This document shows, piece by piece, positions 25,831-33,564 of a stretch of 64,000 bases of DNA. The notes under the pieces are model-generated. The model had not been told where the DNA came from. It ran no database searches and saw nothing but the letters and a program-made list of their open reading frames with translations. Origin of the DNA: Pontibacillus chungwhensis BH030062 (lineage in GTDB: Bacteria; Bacillota; Bacilli; Bacillales; BH030062); contig NZ_AVBG01000003.1 in the NCBI RefSeq assembly GCF_000770675.1, positions 248,001-312,000 of the forward strand, written 5' to 3'. The stretch's first letter is position 1. Each line of letters begins with the position of its first letter. The position numbers and the translations under genes are program-made.

Positions 25831-26937
25831 TTGGAAAAGCAAATCGTATTGTTACCTGGTGATGGAATTGGTCAGGAAGTCATCGAGTCTGCTAAACAAG
25901 TTCTAGAAGCCGTCACTGAACGCTTCCACCATACATTTACGTATCATACACACGATATTGGAGGAGCAGCCATTGATAAACATGGCACTCCTCTCCCAGA
26001 AGATACAGTTCGAGCTTGTCAGCAATCCGATGCTGTTTTACTAGGAGCCGTTGGTGGACCAAAATGGGATCAAAATCCTTCTCACCTTCGCCCAGAAAAA
26101 GGGCTTCTTGGGATCCGCAAGCAGCTTGGTCTTTTCGCTAACCTTCGTCCAATCAAAGGGTTCGATCAACTTCTCCACGCTTCCCCGTTGAAACATGAAG
26201 TTGTTGCCGGGAGTGACCTTCTAATCGTTCGTGAATTAACAGGTGGTCTATACTTTGGAACACCTAGTGAAAGACGGAACAACGGCCAAGAAGTTGTTGA
26301 TACCCTCTCCTATCAGCGACATGAAATTGAGAGAATTGTAGATAATGCGTTCCAGAGCGCTCGCTTAAGACGCAAACACTTAACAAGCGTGGATAAAGCG
26401 AATGTCTTAGAATCAAGTAAAGTTTGGAGAGAAGTCGTTGAGGAGAAAAAGGCAGATTATCCGGATGTTGAAGTAGAACACCTGCTAGTCGATGCAGCTG
26501 CGATGAAGCTCATCACAAATCCAAGACAGTTTGACGTCATCGTTACAGAGAACATGTTCGGCGATATTTTGAGTGATGAGGCTTCTGTATTAACGGGATC
26601 ACTCGGGATGCTTCCTTCTGCTAGTCTCAGAGAAGACGGTATGGGGTTATACGAACCAGTTCACGGTTCAGCACCAGACATCGCAGGTCAAGGAGTTGCA
26701 AATCCACTTGCTACGATTCTTTCAACCGCACTTATGCTTCGCCATTCATTCGGATTAGAGAAAGAAGCAGCTGTGATTGAAGAAGCTGTTCAACAAGTAC
26801 TAGAGGATGGCTACTGCACAGGCGATTTAGACGTTAAAGGCGGTAAACAAGTCGGCACTAAAGAAATGACTCGCCTCGTCCTAGAGCGAGTGACGACACA
26901 AGATGCCACACACAGTATTATGACTTGTTACGTTTAG
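25831..26937 (+). CDS. leuB: 3-isopropylmalate dehydrogenase
   Basis: An NAD+-dependent oxidative decarboxylase of leucine synthesis. It starts with TTG after [56 protein letters not shown], the catalytic Lys in [20 protein letters not shown], and the metal site [20 protein letters not shown] followed by [19 protein letters not shown] are all intact. 368 residues is normal, though the last ~12 residues (THSIMTCYV) look divergent. Confidence 0.93.
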   Translation: MEKQIVLLPGDGIGQEVIESAKQVLEAVTERFHHTFTYHTHDIGGAAIDKHGTPLPEDTVRACQQSDAVLLGAVGGPKWDQNPSHLRPEKGLLGIRKQLGLFANLRPIKGFDQLLHASPLKHEVVAGSDLLIVRELTGGLYFGTPSERRNNGQEVVDTLSYQRHEIERIVDNAFQSARLRRKHLTSVDKANVLESSKVWREVVEEKKADYPDVEVEHLLVDAAAMKLITNPRQFDVIVTENMFGDILSDEASVLTGSLGMLPSASLREDGMGLYEPVHGSAPDIAGQGVANPLATILSTALMLRHSFGLEKEAAVIEEAVQQVLEDGYCTGDLDVKGGKQVGTKEMTRLVLERVTTQDATHSIMTCYV

Positions 26938-26943
26938 TGAGAT

Positions 26944-26973
26944 GGACATAAGGTGACCAAACACCTTATGTCC
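26944..26973 (+). terminator. Intra-operon hairpin between leuB and leuC
   Basis: GGACATAAGGTG and CACCTTATGTCC form a 12-bp perfect stem with a 6-base loop. The following bases are C-rich before TATTTTTT, so it may be a weak terminator or an mRNA processing/stability element inside the operon. Confidence 0.6.
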
Positions 26974-27005
26974 CCTCCCCTATTTTTTCATAAAGGAGTG
27001 AGACC

Positions 27006-28424
27006 ATGACCCAGCCCAAAACAATCGTTGAAAAGATTTGGGATCAACATGTTGTCCATCAAGAAAAAGGAAAGCCAGATCTACTCTATATCGATCTCCA
27101 TTTAATTCATGAAGTCACATCACCACAGGCGTTTGAAGGATTACGCATGAACGGTCGTTCTGTTCGTCGCCCAGAACGCACCTACGCCACGATGGACCAT
27201 AACGTACCGACGCGTGAACGTCATATCATTAAAGATGCCGTCTCTAAGAAACAAATGGAGACGTTAAAACAAAATTGCGATGAATTCGGCATCCCTTTAG
27301 CTGATATTGATCACCCTGATCAAGGCATTGTTCACGTCATCGGACCTGAGCTTGGTCTTACTCAGCCAGGCAAAACAATCGTTTGTGGAGATAGTCATAC
27401 TTCTACACATGGTGCATTTGGCGCGTTAGCATTTGGTATTGGAACGAGTGAAGTTGAACACGTGCTAGCCACACAGACTCTTTGGCAAGCATCTCCGAAA
27501 ACTTTAAACATAAAAGTAAACGGAGAGCTTGGCACAGGCGTTACAGCGAAAGATTTAATACTAGCTGTTATCGGGAAATACGGGGTACGCTTCGGAACAG
27601 GTTATGTGATTGAATATACAGGCGATGCGGTTCGCTCCCTTACGATGGAACAGCGTATGACAGTTTGTAACATGTCGATTGAAGCCGGTGCACGTGCTGG
27701 TTTAATTAGCCCTGATGAAACAACAGTCGAGTACCTTCGCGGTAAACGCCACGTTCCAGAAGGTGCGGCTTTCGATGAAGCCGCAGATGAATGGCTGGCT
27801 CTAGCTTCAGACGAAGGCGCTGTGTACGATCATACGCTTGAGATCGATGCTTCTGAAATCGAACCACAAGTTACGTGGGGAACAAACCCAGGCATGTGCC
27901 TGCCGGTCTCAGCATCAGTTCCAGACCCTGCTGAAGCTACTTCAGATAATAAGCGGGCAGAGATTGAACACGCTTTAAACTATATGGATTTACAGCCGAA
28001 TCAGCCCATTTCAGACATTGCAATTGAGCACGTCTTCATTGGTTCTTGTACCAATTCACGGATCAGTGACTTGCAAAAAGCTGCCGAAATTGTTCGAGGC
28101 AAAACGGTTCACTCTTCTATAACAGCTATCGTGGTCCCTGGTTCTCAATCCGTAAAACTACAAGCTGAAGCAGAAGGATTAGATGTCGTGTTCAAACAGG
28201 CAGGCTTCGAATGGCGGGATGCCGGCTGTAGCATGTGCCTAGCTATGAACGATGACGTCATTCCACCAGGAGAACGCTGTGCTTCCACATCAAACCGTAA
28301 CTTCGAAGGACGACAAGGAACAGACGCACGTACTCACCTAGTGAGCCCAGAAATGGCCGCAGCCGCAGCCATCACCGGCCACTTCACAGACGTCCGCCAA
28401 TTCACAAGCGCTTTACAACACTAA
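27006..28424 (+). CDS. leuC: 3-isopropylmalate dehydratase, large subunit
   Basis: The [4Fe-4S] subunit of isopropylmalate isomerase (aconitase family). [30 protein letters not shown], and the cluster ligands in [20 protein letters not shown] and [12 protein letters not shown] are present. The end [20 protein letters not shown] is typical. 472 residues, complete. A hairpin separates it from leuB, and a short R2-type element separates it from leuD. Confidence 0.94.
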   Translation: MTQPKTIVEKIWDQHVVHQEKGKPDLLYIDLHLIHEVTSPQAFEGLRMNGRSVRRPERTYATMDHNVPTRERHIIKDAVSKKQMETLKQNCDEFGIPLADIDHPDQGIVHVIGPELGLTQPGKTIVCGDSHTSTHGAFGALAFGIGTSEVEHVLATQTLWQASPKTLNIKVNGELGTGVTAKDLILAVIGKYGVRFGTGYVIEYTGDAVRSLTMEQRMTVCNMSIEAGARAGLISPDETTVEYLRGKRHVPEGAAFDEAADEWLALASDEGAVYDHTLEIDASEIEPQVTWGTNPGMCLPVSASVPDPAEATSDNKRAEIEHALNYMDLQPNQPISDIAIEHVFIGSCTNSRISDLQKAAEIVRGKTVHSSITAIVVPGSQSVKLQAEAEGLDVVFKQAGFEWRDAGCSMCLAMNDDVIPPGERCASTSNRNFEGRQGTDARTHLVSPEMAAAAAITGHFTDVRQFTSALQH

Positions 28425-28478
28425 AGCGTGCCTGACACCGTTCATTACGCTAAAGCAACAAAGGGGGACTGGCACGCT
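28425..28478. repeat. R2-type palindromic element inside the leuC-leuD spacer
   Basis: AAAGCGTGCCTGACACC (28423-28439) begins at the leuC stop and pairs imperfectly with GGACTGGCACGCT (28466-28478). TAAAGCAACAAAG linker words match the other copies. It lies inside an operon, so it cannot be a strong terminator. Confidence 0.65.
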
Positions 28479-28535
28479 CTTCTGCTTTAATGCAGAAAAG
28501 CGATCTCTCCCCCCTTTACCAGGAGGGATAAGACA

Positions 28536-29126
28536 ATGGAACCGATTCGGAAGCATGAGGGTTTGGTTTATCCGTTAAACCGCTCCAATGTAGATACTGA
28601 TCAGATTATACCGAAGCAATTCTTAAAACGCATTGAACGACAAGGGTTTGGCCAGTTTCTCTTCTACAACTGGCGCTTTCATCATGATGGAACAAAGAAA
28701 GAAGACTTCTCATTAAATCAACCTAAGTACAACGGGGCTTCTATTCTCGTTGCAGGTGAGAACTTCGGTTGCGGCTCATCTCGTGAGCATGCTCCTTGGG
28801 CACTTGAAGATTATGGATTCAAAGTCATACTTGCCCCAAGCTTTGCCGATATCTTCTTTAACAACTGCGTGAAGAACGGCATTCTTGCTGTCACACTACC
28901 AGAAGAAGAAATTAGCCAGCTCATTCAAAAAGCAGAAAACGAAACGTATCATTTAACCGCTGACCTTGAAAACCAGGTTATATACGACAATGAAGGATTC
29001 AAAACGTCGTTTGAAGTCAATGATTACCAAAAAGAAATGTTGATCAATGGGTGGGATGACATATCCGTCACCCTCACCCATGAAAATAAGATCAAGCAAT
29101 ACGAATCTAAAAAAGTAGGAGTGTGA
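28536..29126 (+). CDS. leuD: 3-isopropylmalate dehydratase, small subunit
   Basis: The swivelling-domain partner of LeuC. PLNRSNVDTDQIIPKQFLKR opens it, and ILVAGENFGCGSSREHAPWA is the signature loop; FADIFFNNCVKNGILAV follows. 196 residues is normal. The start follows CCAGGAGGGATAAGACA. ilvA follows with a short, decayed spacer. Confidence 0.93.
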   Translation: MEPIRKHEGLVYPLNRSNVDTDQIIPKQFLKRIERQGFGQFLFYNWRFHHDGTKKEDFSLNQPKYNGASILVAGENFGCGSSREHAPWALEDYGFKVILAPSFADIFFNNCVKNGILAVTLPEEEISQLIQKAENETYHLTADLENQVIYDNEGFKTSFEVNDYQKEMLINGWDDISVTLTHENKIKQYESKKVGV

Positions 29127-29169
29127 AGACATTGGGAATTGCTTAACAGGAACCAAAATCACGGAGGCG

Positions 29170-30156
29170 ATGGAGCACCTTAAAGACGTGGTCCACCGCA
29201 CCCCACTAACAACTTCAACATCAATCAACGACCTAACAGGAAAACAAGTTTATTTCAAAATGGAAAACATGCAGAAAACAGGTGCTTTCAAAGTTCGGGG
29301 GGCCAGCTTTAAAGTTTCTCAGCTAACTAAAGAAGAAGCTAAAAGAGGTGTCATCGCTGCATCTGCAGGAAATCACGCACAAGGTGTAGCCCTTGCCGCT
29401 TCCAAACGAGGAATCAAGGCGAAAATCTTTATGCCTGAGCATACGCCAGAGGCTAAAGTCAAGGCAACAGAGAGCTACGGAGCTGAAATCGTGCTGACCG
29501 GCGAATCTTTCCAAGAATCATTTGAGGCAGCATGTGCTGATCAGCGCCGAAATGGCAGCGTCTTTATTCATCCATTTGATGATTATGACGTGATGGCCGG
29601 CCAAGGTACGATTGCTCTTGAAATGCTTGAACAAAATCCATCCCTTGATACGCTAGTTGTTCCAATCGGAGGAGGCGGACTGATTAGTGGTGTCGCCGTT
29701 GCAGCTAAATCTGTGAAGCCGTCTATTAAGATCATCGGCGTGCAGTCTGCAGGAGCGAGTGCTATGTACAATCAGTATTACAAACAAGGACCTTCCACCT
29801 TAAAGAGTGTTTCCACCATTGCAGATGGAATCGCCGTGAAGAAACCTGGTCAAAACACGTTCCCACTCATCAAGCAATACGTCGATGAGATCGTAACCGT
29901 GTCAGAAACACACATCGCAAAAGCCATCGTTACGATGCTTGAGCGAAACAAGTCACTTGTCGAAGGAGCCGGAGCCTCAGCACTTGCAGCTGTTCTCGAG
30001 CACGGTTCCAACATCCAATCGAATCATACGGGAATCATCGTAAGCGGAGGCAACATGGATCTTGCACGATTACCCATGATTCAAAACTTGAGCCAGCAGG
30101 AAGAACCAACCCCTGTATCAGCAGCTCAAAAAAGCACGTCATTTGTAGCTTCTTGA
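29170..30156 (+). CDS. ilvA: Threonine ammonia-lyase, short form without regulatory domain; start region decayed
   Basis: A PLP enzyme turning threonine into 2-ketobutyrate for isoleucine. The PLP Lys is in MENMQKTGAFKVRGASFKVS, AASAGNHAQGVALAA binds substrate, and VVPIGGGGLISGVAVA binds the cofactor phosphate. It ends near residue 328, so the C-terminal ACT-like domain of the ~420-residue Bacillus enzyme is absent. Bases before ATG 29170 still read as coding: TTG GGA ATT GCT then TAA, and one A appears lost further on, after which ITEAMEHL follows in frame. GGAGG lies only two bases from ATG 29170, so translation may be poor. It may be a weakened gene or a pseudogene. Confidence 0.75.
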   Translation: MEHLKDVVHRTPLTTSTSINDLTGKQVYFKMENMQKTGAFKVRGASFKVSQLTKEEAKRGVIAASAGNHAQGVALAASKRGIKAKIFMPEHTPEAKVKATESYGAEIVLTGESFQESFEAACADQRRNGSVFIHPFDDYDVMAGQGTIALEMLEQNPSLDTLVVPIGGGGLISGVAVAAKSVKPSIKIIGVQSAGASAMYNQYYKQGPSTLKSVSTIADGIAVKKPGQNTFPLIKQYVDEIVTVSETHIAKAIVTMLERNKSLVEGAGASALAAVLEHGSNIQSNHTGIIVSGGNMDLARLPMIQNLSQQEEPTPVSAAQKSTSFVAS

Positions 30157-30171
30157 AAGCTATAACAAAAG

Positions 30172-30358
30172 CGGAGGTGCCCGTTTAGCAACGTATAGAC
30201 TGGACTGAACCACCGCGAGATCTAGGAAACACGATGAGCATAAGCGAATCGATGTTGACTAATCGACCGGAGGTGAGGGAAGTCTACTAGTTGCCGGGCG
30301 CCGCAGCTAGATGCAAACAAGTGAATGAGAAGCCCAGTCCAATATGGTCTGGGCTTTT
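30172..30358 (+). ncRNA. Compact structured RNA after ilvA, ending in a Rho-independent terminator
   Basis: Nested pairings read from sequence: P1 GGTGCCCG (30176-30183) with CGGGCGCC (30295-30302), continued by GCAAC (30188-30192) with GTTGC (30290-30294). P2 TAGACT (30196-30201) with AGTCTA (30281-30286). P3 ACCACCG (30209-30215) with CGGAGGT (30268-30274), one A-A mismatch. P4 hairpin TCGAT (30249-30253) with ATCGA (30262-30266). A possible pseudoknot joins ATCTAG (30220-30225) to CTAGAT (30307-30312). The terminator is AGCCCAGTCC with GGTCTGGGCT, then T residues (30331-30358). I do not recognise the class with certainty; compare with raiA-type RNAs. No gene follows on this strand. Confidence 0.7.
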
Positions 30359-30394
30359 TCTTTTGATTTAGGCTATCCGCTGACTGGATCTCTT

Positions 30395-30581
30395 ACCTTT
30401 TCTAAAACTCTCACCATAAAACGTCACTGATTCAGGTTATCTCTGACCTTTTGAAGCACTTATCTCTCAAAAGGGCGTAGATAGTGTTGTTCTATTACCT
30501 TTTTACCGTTTCTAGCAATTAAAAGGTTACAGATCAAGCCTTTCTCTTACCTTTTGATTGGTCATCGACTATAAAAGGTCA
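30395..30581. repeat. Array of four units, 51-52 bp period, with inverted word pairs
   Basis: ACCTTTT starts at 30395, 30446, 30497 and 30549; its reverse complement AAAAGGT or a variant (AAAACGT, AAAAGGG) starts at 30417, 30469, 30521 and 30573. Each unit is ACCTTTT, 15-17 variable bases, AAAAGGTCA-like word, about 19 variable bases. Each pair could form a 7-bp hairpin. It lies between the structured RNA and the thiW gene end. Confidence 0.78.
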
Positions 30582-30630
30582 GAAATAAGCATATCTATAC
30601 TCAAAACCGAGTTGCATCACACCATACACT

Positions 30631-31119
30631 TCAAACCCTACGAACACTCAACCTCTCCCCAACTCTCGACAGCACAAACCACCCAAGAAAAGCACCTGAC
30701 ACACTACTTACGAAAAAAGGCGGTAAAAACGCTAGAGCCCCTACGGAAGTACCCATAAATAATTGCGCATAAGGTACTGCAAACAACGCACCAATCACAC
30801 CTGTACCCAACACTTCCCCAACAACAGCCAATCCTTTTCTCTTGGAAATCTTATAAAAAATCCCTGCCAGTAGAGCCCCAATCATCCCTCCTGGAAAAGC
30901 TAAAAGCGTCCCTAACCCTAGAAGAACACGTAAAATGCCAATCACAAACGCAATGGCTACAGCCGGGAGCGGTCCTAAAGTCACTGCTGCCAGTACATTG
31001 ACAACATGCTGTACAGGATAGGCTTTGGCGATCCCAGCCGGAAACCATAACACTTGCGCCCCTAACGTCCCAATCGCTACAAAGATTGCCATTGTCGTGA
31101 TCATTCTTGTTTTGTTCAT
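30631..31119 (-). CDS. thiW: ThiW, substrate-binding (S) component of an ECF-type thiazole transporter
   Basis: A 162-residue membrane protein with about five helices. MNKTRMITTMAIFVAIGTLG, the PAGIAKAYPVQHVVNVLAAV segment and GLGTLLAFPGGMIGALLAGI are typical of ThiW. It should capture a thiamine precursor, probably the thiazole, and pass it through shared energizing subunits encoded elsewhere. It has its own TPP riboswitch and terminator in its leader. It converges with the ilv-leu operon and faces away from tenA-thiD-thiM-thiE. Confidence 0.85.
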   Translation of the reverse strand: MNKTRMITTMAIFVAIGTLGAQVLWFPAGIAKAYPVQHVVNVLAAVTLGPLPAVAIAFVIGILRVLLGLGTLLAFPGGMIGALLAGIFYKISKRKGLAVVGEVLGTGVIGALFAVPYAQLFMGTSVGALAFLPPFFVSSVSGAFLGWFVLSRVGERLSVRRV

Positions 31120-31151
31120 TACATTCCTCTCCCTTTCTAAATAAGGGGAAA

Positions 31152-31184
31152 CAAAAAAGCCAGATCTTGTAATAGACCTGACTT
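31152..31184 (-). terminator. Riboswitch-controlled terminator before thiW
   Basis: On the minus strand AGTCAGGTCT pairs with AGATCTGGCT (two G-U pairs) and is followed by a T run. It is located between the TPP aptamer and thiW. Confidence 0.75.
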
Positions 31185-31215
31185 CGAATGGTAGAGTATA
31201 CAGACGTATCGCCTG

Positions 31216-31306
31216 ACTACTTCCCTCCGCTGGTATGACCCAGATCAGGTTCGTAAGAGTCAGGAAGCTCCATTGCTCCCCTCTCAGCCCATTCAGGCTC
31301 CCCTAG
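31216..31306 (-). promoter_or_regulatory. TPP riboswitch (THI box) of thiW
   Basis: On the minus strand AGGGGAGCCT, GGGCTGAGA, ACCTGATCTGGGTCATACCA and GCGGAGGGAAGTA follow in the conserved THI-box order. TPP binding should favour the terminator at 31152-31184 and reduce thiW expression. Confidence 0.93.
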
Positions 31307-31481
31307 TAGTATCATTAAATCTTGTAAACTTTGTTTATTAGACTAACACAACCTTCCAACTTTGCAAATCTCCTAATCTTTTAGCTAGAAAAATGGTCTA
31401 TTAATCCTGGAAGGCTTTAGTTCGAGAAAAAATTCCTCCGTTGCTTTCTTAACATAAGCCGTGATACATTCCTTTTTCTGT

Positions 31482-31720
31482 GGGTCCGTTTTTCTATTAA
31501 CAGCCAGGGCTGGATGGGGGACTGCGAGACTCCCGCGGAAATATGAGCCTAGGCAAGACCCCACAGTGAGCGACAGCGAACGAGGAGGTAAAAAAGAAAG
31601 AGGAAGTTCGACTAGAAACGTCACGTCCTGTGACTACGTCGAACGACCCCCCATCGTGTGGGGCCGCAGGAAAGCGAGTTGTCCCCCATCCAGCCCAAAC
31701 CCTTTTAAAGTAACGGACCC
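31482..31720. repeat. R1 palindromic element, copy d, with inner module, between two TPP riboswitches
   Basis: Outer arms GGGTCCGTT (31482-31490) and AACGGACCC (31712-31720); inner perfect arms GGGCTGGATGGGGGAC (31507-31522) and GTCCCCCATCCAGCCC (31681-31696). The core has ACTCCCGCGG, GAGCCTAGG, AAGACCCC and GCGAACGAGGAGG. From 31589 to 31668 it carries the same module as copy c (GAAGTTCGACTA, CGTCACGTCCTGTGAC, ACGTCGAACGA). Confidence 0.85.
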
Positions 31721-31782
31721 TTTCCAATGTAGACAAATCCAGGAAACCTATGTTAAGGTATCGGTACAATATAGGAAGTCCA

Positions 31783-31868
31783 CTAGGGGCGCCCATTTTT
31801 TGGCTGAGATAAGGAGAAATCCTTGGTCCCTTTGAACCTGATCTGGTTAGTACCAGCGAAGGGAAGTG
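31783..31868 (+). promoter_or_regulatory. TPP riboswitch (THI box) of the tenA-thiDME operon
   Basis: TAGGGGCGCCC, TTGGCTGAGAT, AACCTGATCTGGTTAGTACC and AGCGAAGGGAAGTGG lie in the conserved order. It is followed by a terminator at 31951, so TPP should repress the salvage operon. Confidence 0.93.
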
Positions 31869-31950
31869 GAGTCGGTTGGATTTGTTATACCTAAGATTTG
31901 TGGGCGCATTATTCTCATGTGATCTCTCAATCTATTATTTTATAATCCAG

Positions 31951-31981
31951 AAACCGCTCCAGTTCTAGGAGCGGTTTTTTT
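31951..31981 (+). terminator. Riboswitch terminator before tenA
   Basis: AAACCGCTCC and GGAGCGGTTT form a 10-bp stem with a loop of ten bases and seven T residues. Confidence 0.85.
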
Positions 31982-32057
31982 ATGTTCAACACCCCCAACC
32001 CCCTCCCTCCTCACTACCTGGTTCACTTCCTATAAATAAAACCAGGAGGCAACTACT

Positions 32058-32756
32058 ATGTCATTTACTGACCAACTTCGTCATGATGCAAAGCCGATTT
32101 TTCAAGCAATTTTCAACCATCCTTTTGTGAAAGGGATTGGAGAAGGAGACCTCCCAAAAGAAGCCGTAGCTCATTACGTGAAAGCCAATGCCGAGTACCT
32201 TCATGCATTCATGAATGTGTATGGAATTGCGATTTCTAAATGTAGCGATCGGGAGGATATCGCGTTTTTCAAAGAAAATATCGAATTTGTTCTTAATAGC
32301 GAGATTCATCCCCATCACAATCTATGCGCTTATATTGAAACCCCGTATGAGGATTTACAGGGATATCCCCTTCCCCCTACGGCTGACCACTACATTAAAC
32401 ATATGAAGACCCATGCCCACGAAGGGACACTTGGAGAAATCTTGGCGGTACTCCTTCCATGCCCTTGGACGTACCTAGAAATTGGGGACTATTTAATGGA
32501 GCACGTGCAGCCAACACCTGACCACCCTTTTTATGAGTGGATCACCTTTTATGTGAACGATGAAATAAAAGCCACAACGAATCAACTTCGCAAAAAACTA
32601 GACGCCTGGGCAGAGACTGCTTCACCTCGGGAAAAGAAAGCCATGAAAGATGCTTTTATAAAGAGCTGTCAGTTAGAGTGGGCATTCTGGGAAATGGCGT
32701 ACCGCTTGGAAACATGGCCAACTTCCTCTCTCAAAGAGGTGACGAGTCATGCGTAA
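32058..32756 (+). CDS. tenA: Aminopyrimidine aminohydrolase / thiaminase II
   Basis: A cytoplasmic helical-bundle enzyme of 232 residues that hydrolyses degraded thiamine pyrimidines to HMP for salvage. The active-site Cys is in AVLLPCPWTYLEIG and the catalytic Glu in CQLEWAFWEMAYRLE; Asp/Tyr substrate-binding positions are in VKANAEYLHAF. CAGGAGG precedes ATG 32058. It is first in a tightly packed TPP-controlled operon and overlaps thiD by eight bases. Confidence 0.92.
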   Translation: MSFTDQLRHDAKPIFQAIFNHPFVKGIGEGDLPKEAVAHYVKANAEYLHAFMNVYGIAISKCSDREDIAFFKENIEFVLNSEIHPHHNLCAYIETPYEDLQGYPLPPTADHYIKHMKTHAHEGTLGEILAVLLPCPWTYLEIGDYLMEHVQPTPDHPFYEWITFYVNDEIKATTNQLRKKLDAWAETASPREKKAMKDAFIKSCQLEWAFWEMAYRLETWPTSSLKEVTSHA

Positions 32757-33564
32757 CGTGAAAGGTGCTCTTTCAATTGCGGGCACGGACCCTAGTGGGG
32801 GCGCAGGTATTCAGGCAGATCTTAAAACCTTTCAAGAATTAGAGGTGTACGGTATGTCTGTCATCACTTCTGTTGTTGCTCAAAACACGTTAGGTGTGAA
32901 GGGAATTCGCCATTTAGAAGCTAGTTTTATAAAAGAGCAGCTTGAATCTGTTACGAACGATATGCCTGTTCACGCGGTCAAAACAGGAATGATTGCAAAT
33001 TCTGAAATGATTGAAGCCATTGCAGAGCACCTGCGTCCTCTTACGTTACCTCTTTGCGTGGATCCTGTCATGATTGCCCAAAGCGGTGATGCTCTCGTTG
33101 ATCATAAAGCATTGCAAGCCATGCGCGATGAGCTCCTCCCTCTTGCAACGATTGTCACACCAAACATTCCGGAAGCAGCGGCGTTAACAGGGAGAAGCTT
33201 GGAATCAGAAGAAGATCGATACGATGCTGCCAAAAGGATTGTACACGATTTTGGCTCTTCTTCTGTTGTCATTAAAGGAGGTCATCTTGATGGAGAAGCA
33301 ACTGATCTCTTTTACGACGGAGATACGTTCAAAACCTTTACCTCTCCTCGCTTTGATACATTGCACACACACGGGACCGGGTGCACCTATGCAGCTGCGA
33401 TCACAGCTGAACTTGCAAAAGGCAAAAGCTTAAATGAAGCCGTGAGTGTGGCTAAGACCTTCATATCAGCAGCCATTGAACATACACTCGAGATTGGGCA
33501 CGGCCAAGGACCTACGAATCATTGGGCTTATCAGAACACAAAACGGAAAGGAGAATATGTATAA
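32749..33564 (+). CDS. thiD: Hydroxymethylpyrimidine / phosphomethylpyrimidine kinase
   Basis: Phosphorylates HMP to HMP-pyrophosphate in two steps. A ribokinase fold of 271 residues: ALSIAGTDPSGGAGIQADLK at the N-terminus, DPVMIAQSGD, TPNIPEAAALTGR, and the catalytic loop THGTGCTYAAAITAELAKGK. Its start lies inside the tenA end and its stop overlaps the thiM start by one base. Confidence 0.93.
   Translation: MRNVKGALSIAGTDPSGGAGIQADLKTFQELEVYGMSVITSVVAQNTLGVKGIRHLEASFIKEQLESVTNDMPVHAVKTGMIANSEMIEAIAEHLRPLTLPLCVDPVMIAQSGDALVDHKALQAMRDELLPLATIVTPNIPEAAALTGRSLESEEDRYDAAKRIVHDFGSSSVVIKGGHLDGEATDLFYDGDTFKTFTSPRFDTLHTHGTGCTYAAAITAELAKGKSLNEAVSVAKTFISAAIEHTLEIGHGQGPTNHWAYQNTKRKGEYV

Noticed and set aside
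30231-30250. Hammerhead ribozyme core (GATGAG ... CGAA) in the RNA after ilvA
   Set aside because: The CUGAUGA core is not exact, stem II would have only two pairs, and no cleavage triplet fits the three-way junction.
30240-30275. Resemblance of GACTAATCGACCGGAGG to the 3' end of 23S rRNA
   Set aside because: The match is short and the surrounding sequence does not follow rRNA; the helices found are different.
30395-30581. CRISPR array in the repeat-rich gap after ilvA
   Set aside because: The repeated words are only 7-9 bases, come in inverted pairs and there are no cas genes; it does not fit a CRISPR repeat-spacer layout.
31461-31835. Open frames on both strands across 31385-31835
   Set aside because: They lie inside the R1 copy d palindrome and run into the TPP riboswitch; the frames follow from the G/C-rich repeat.
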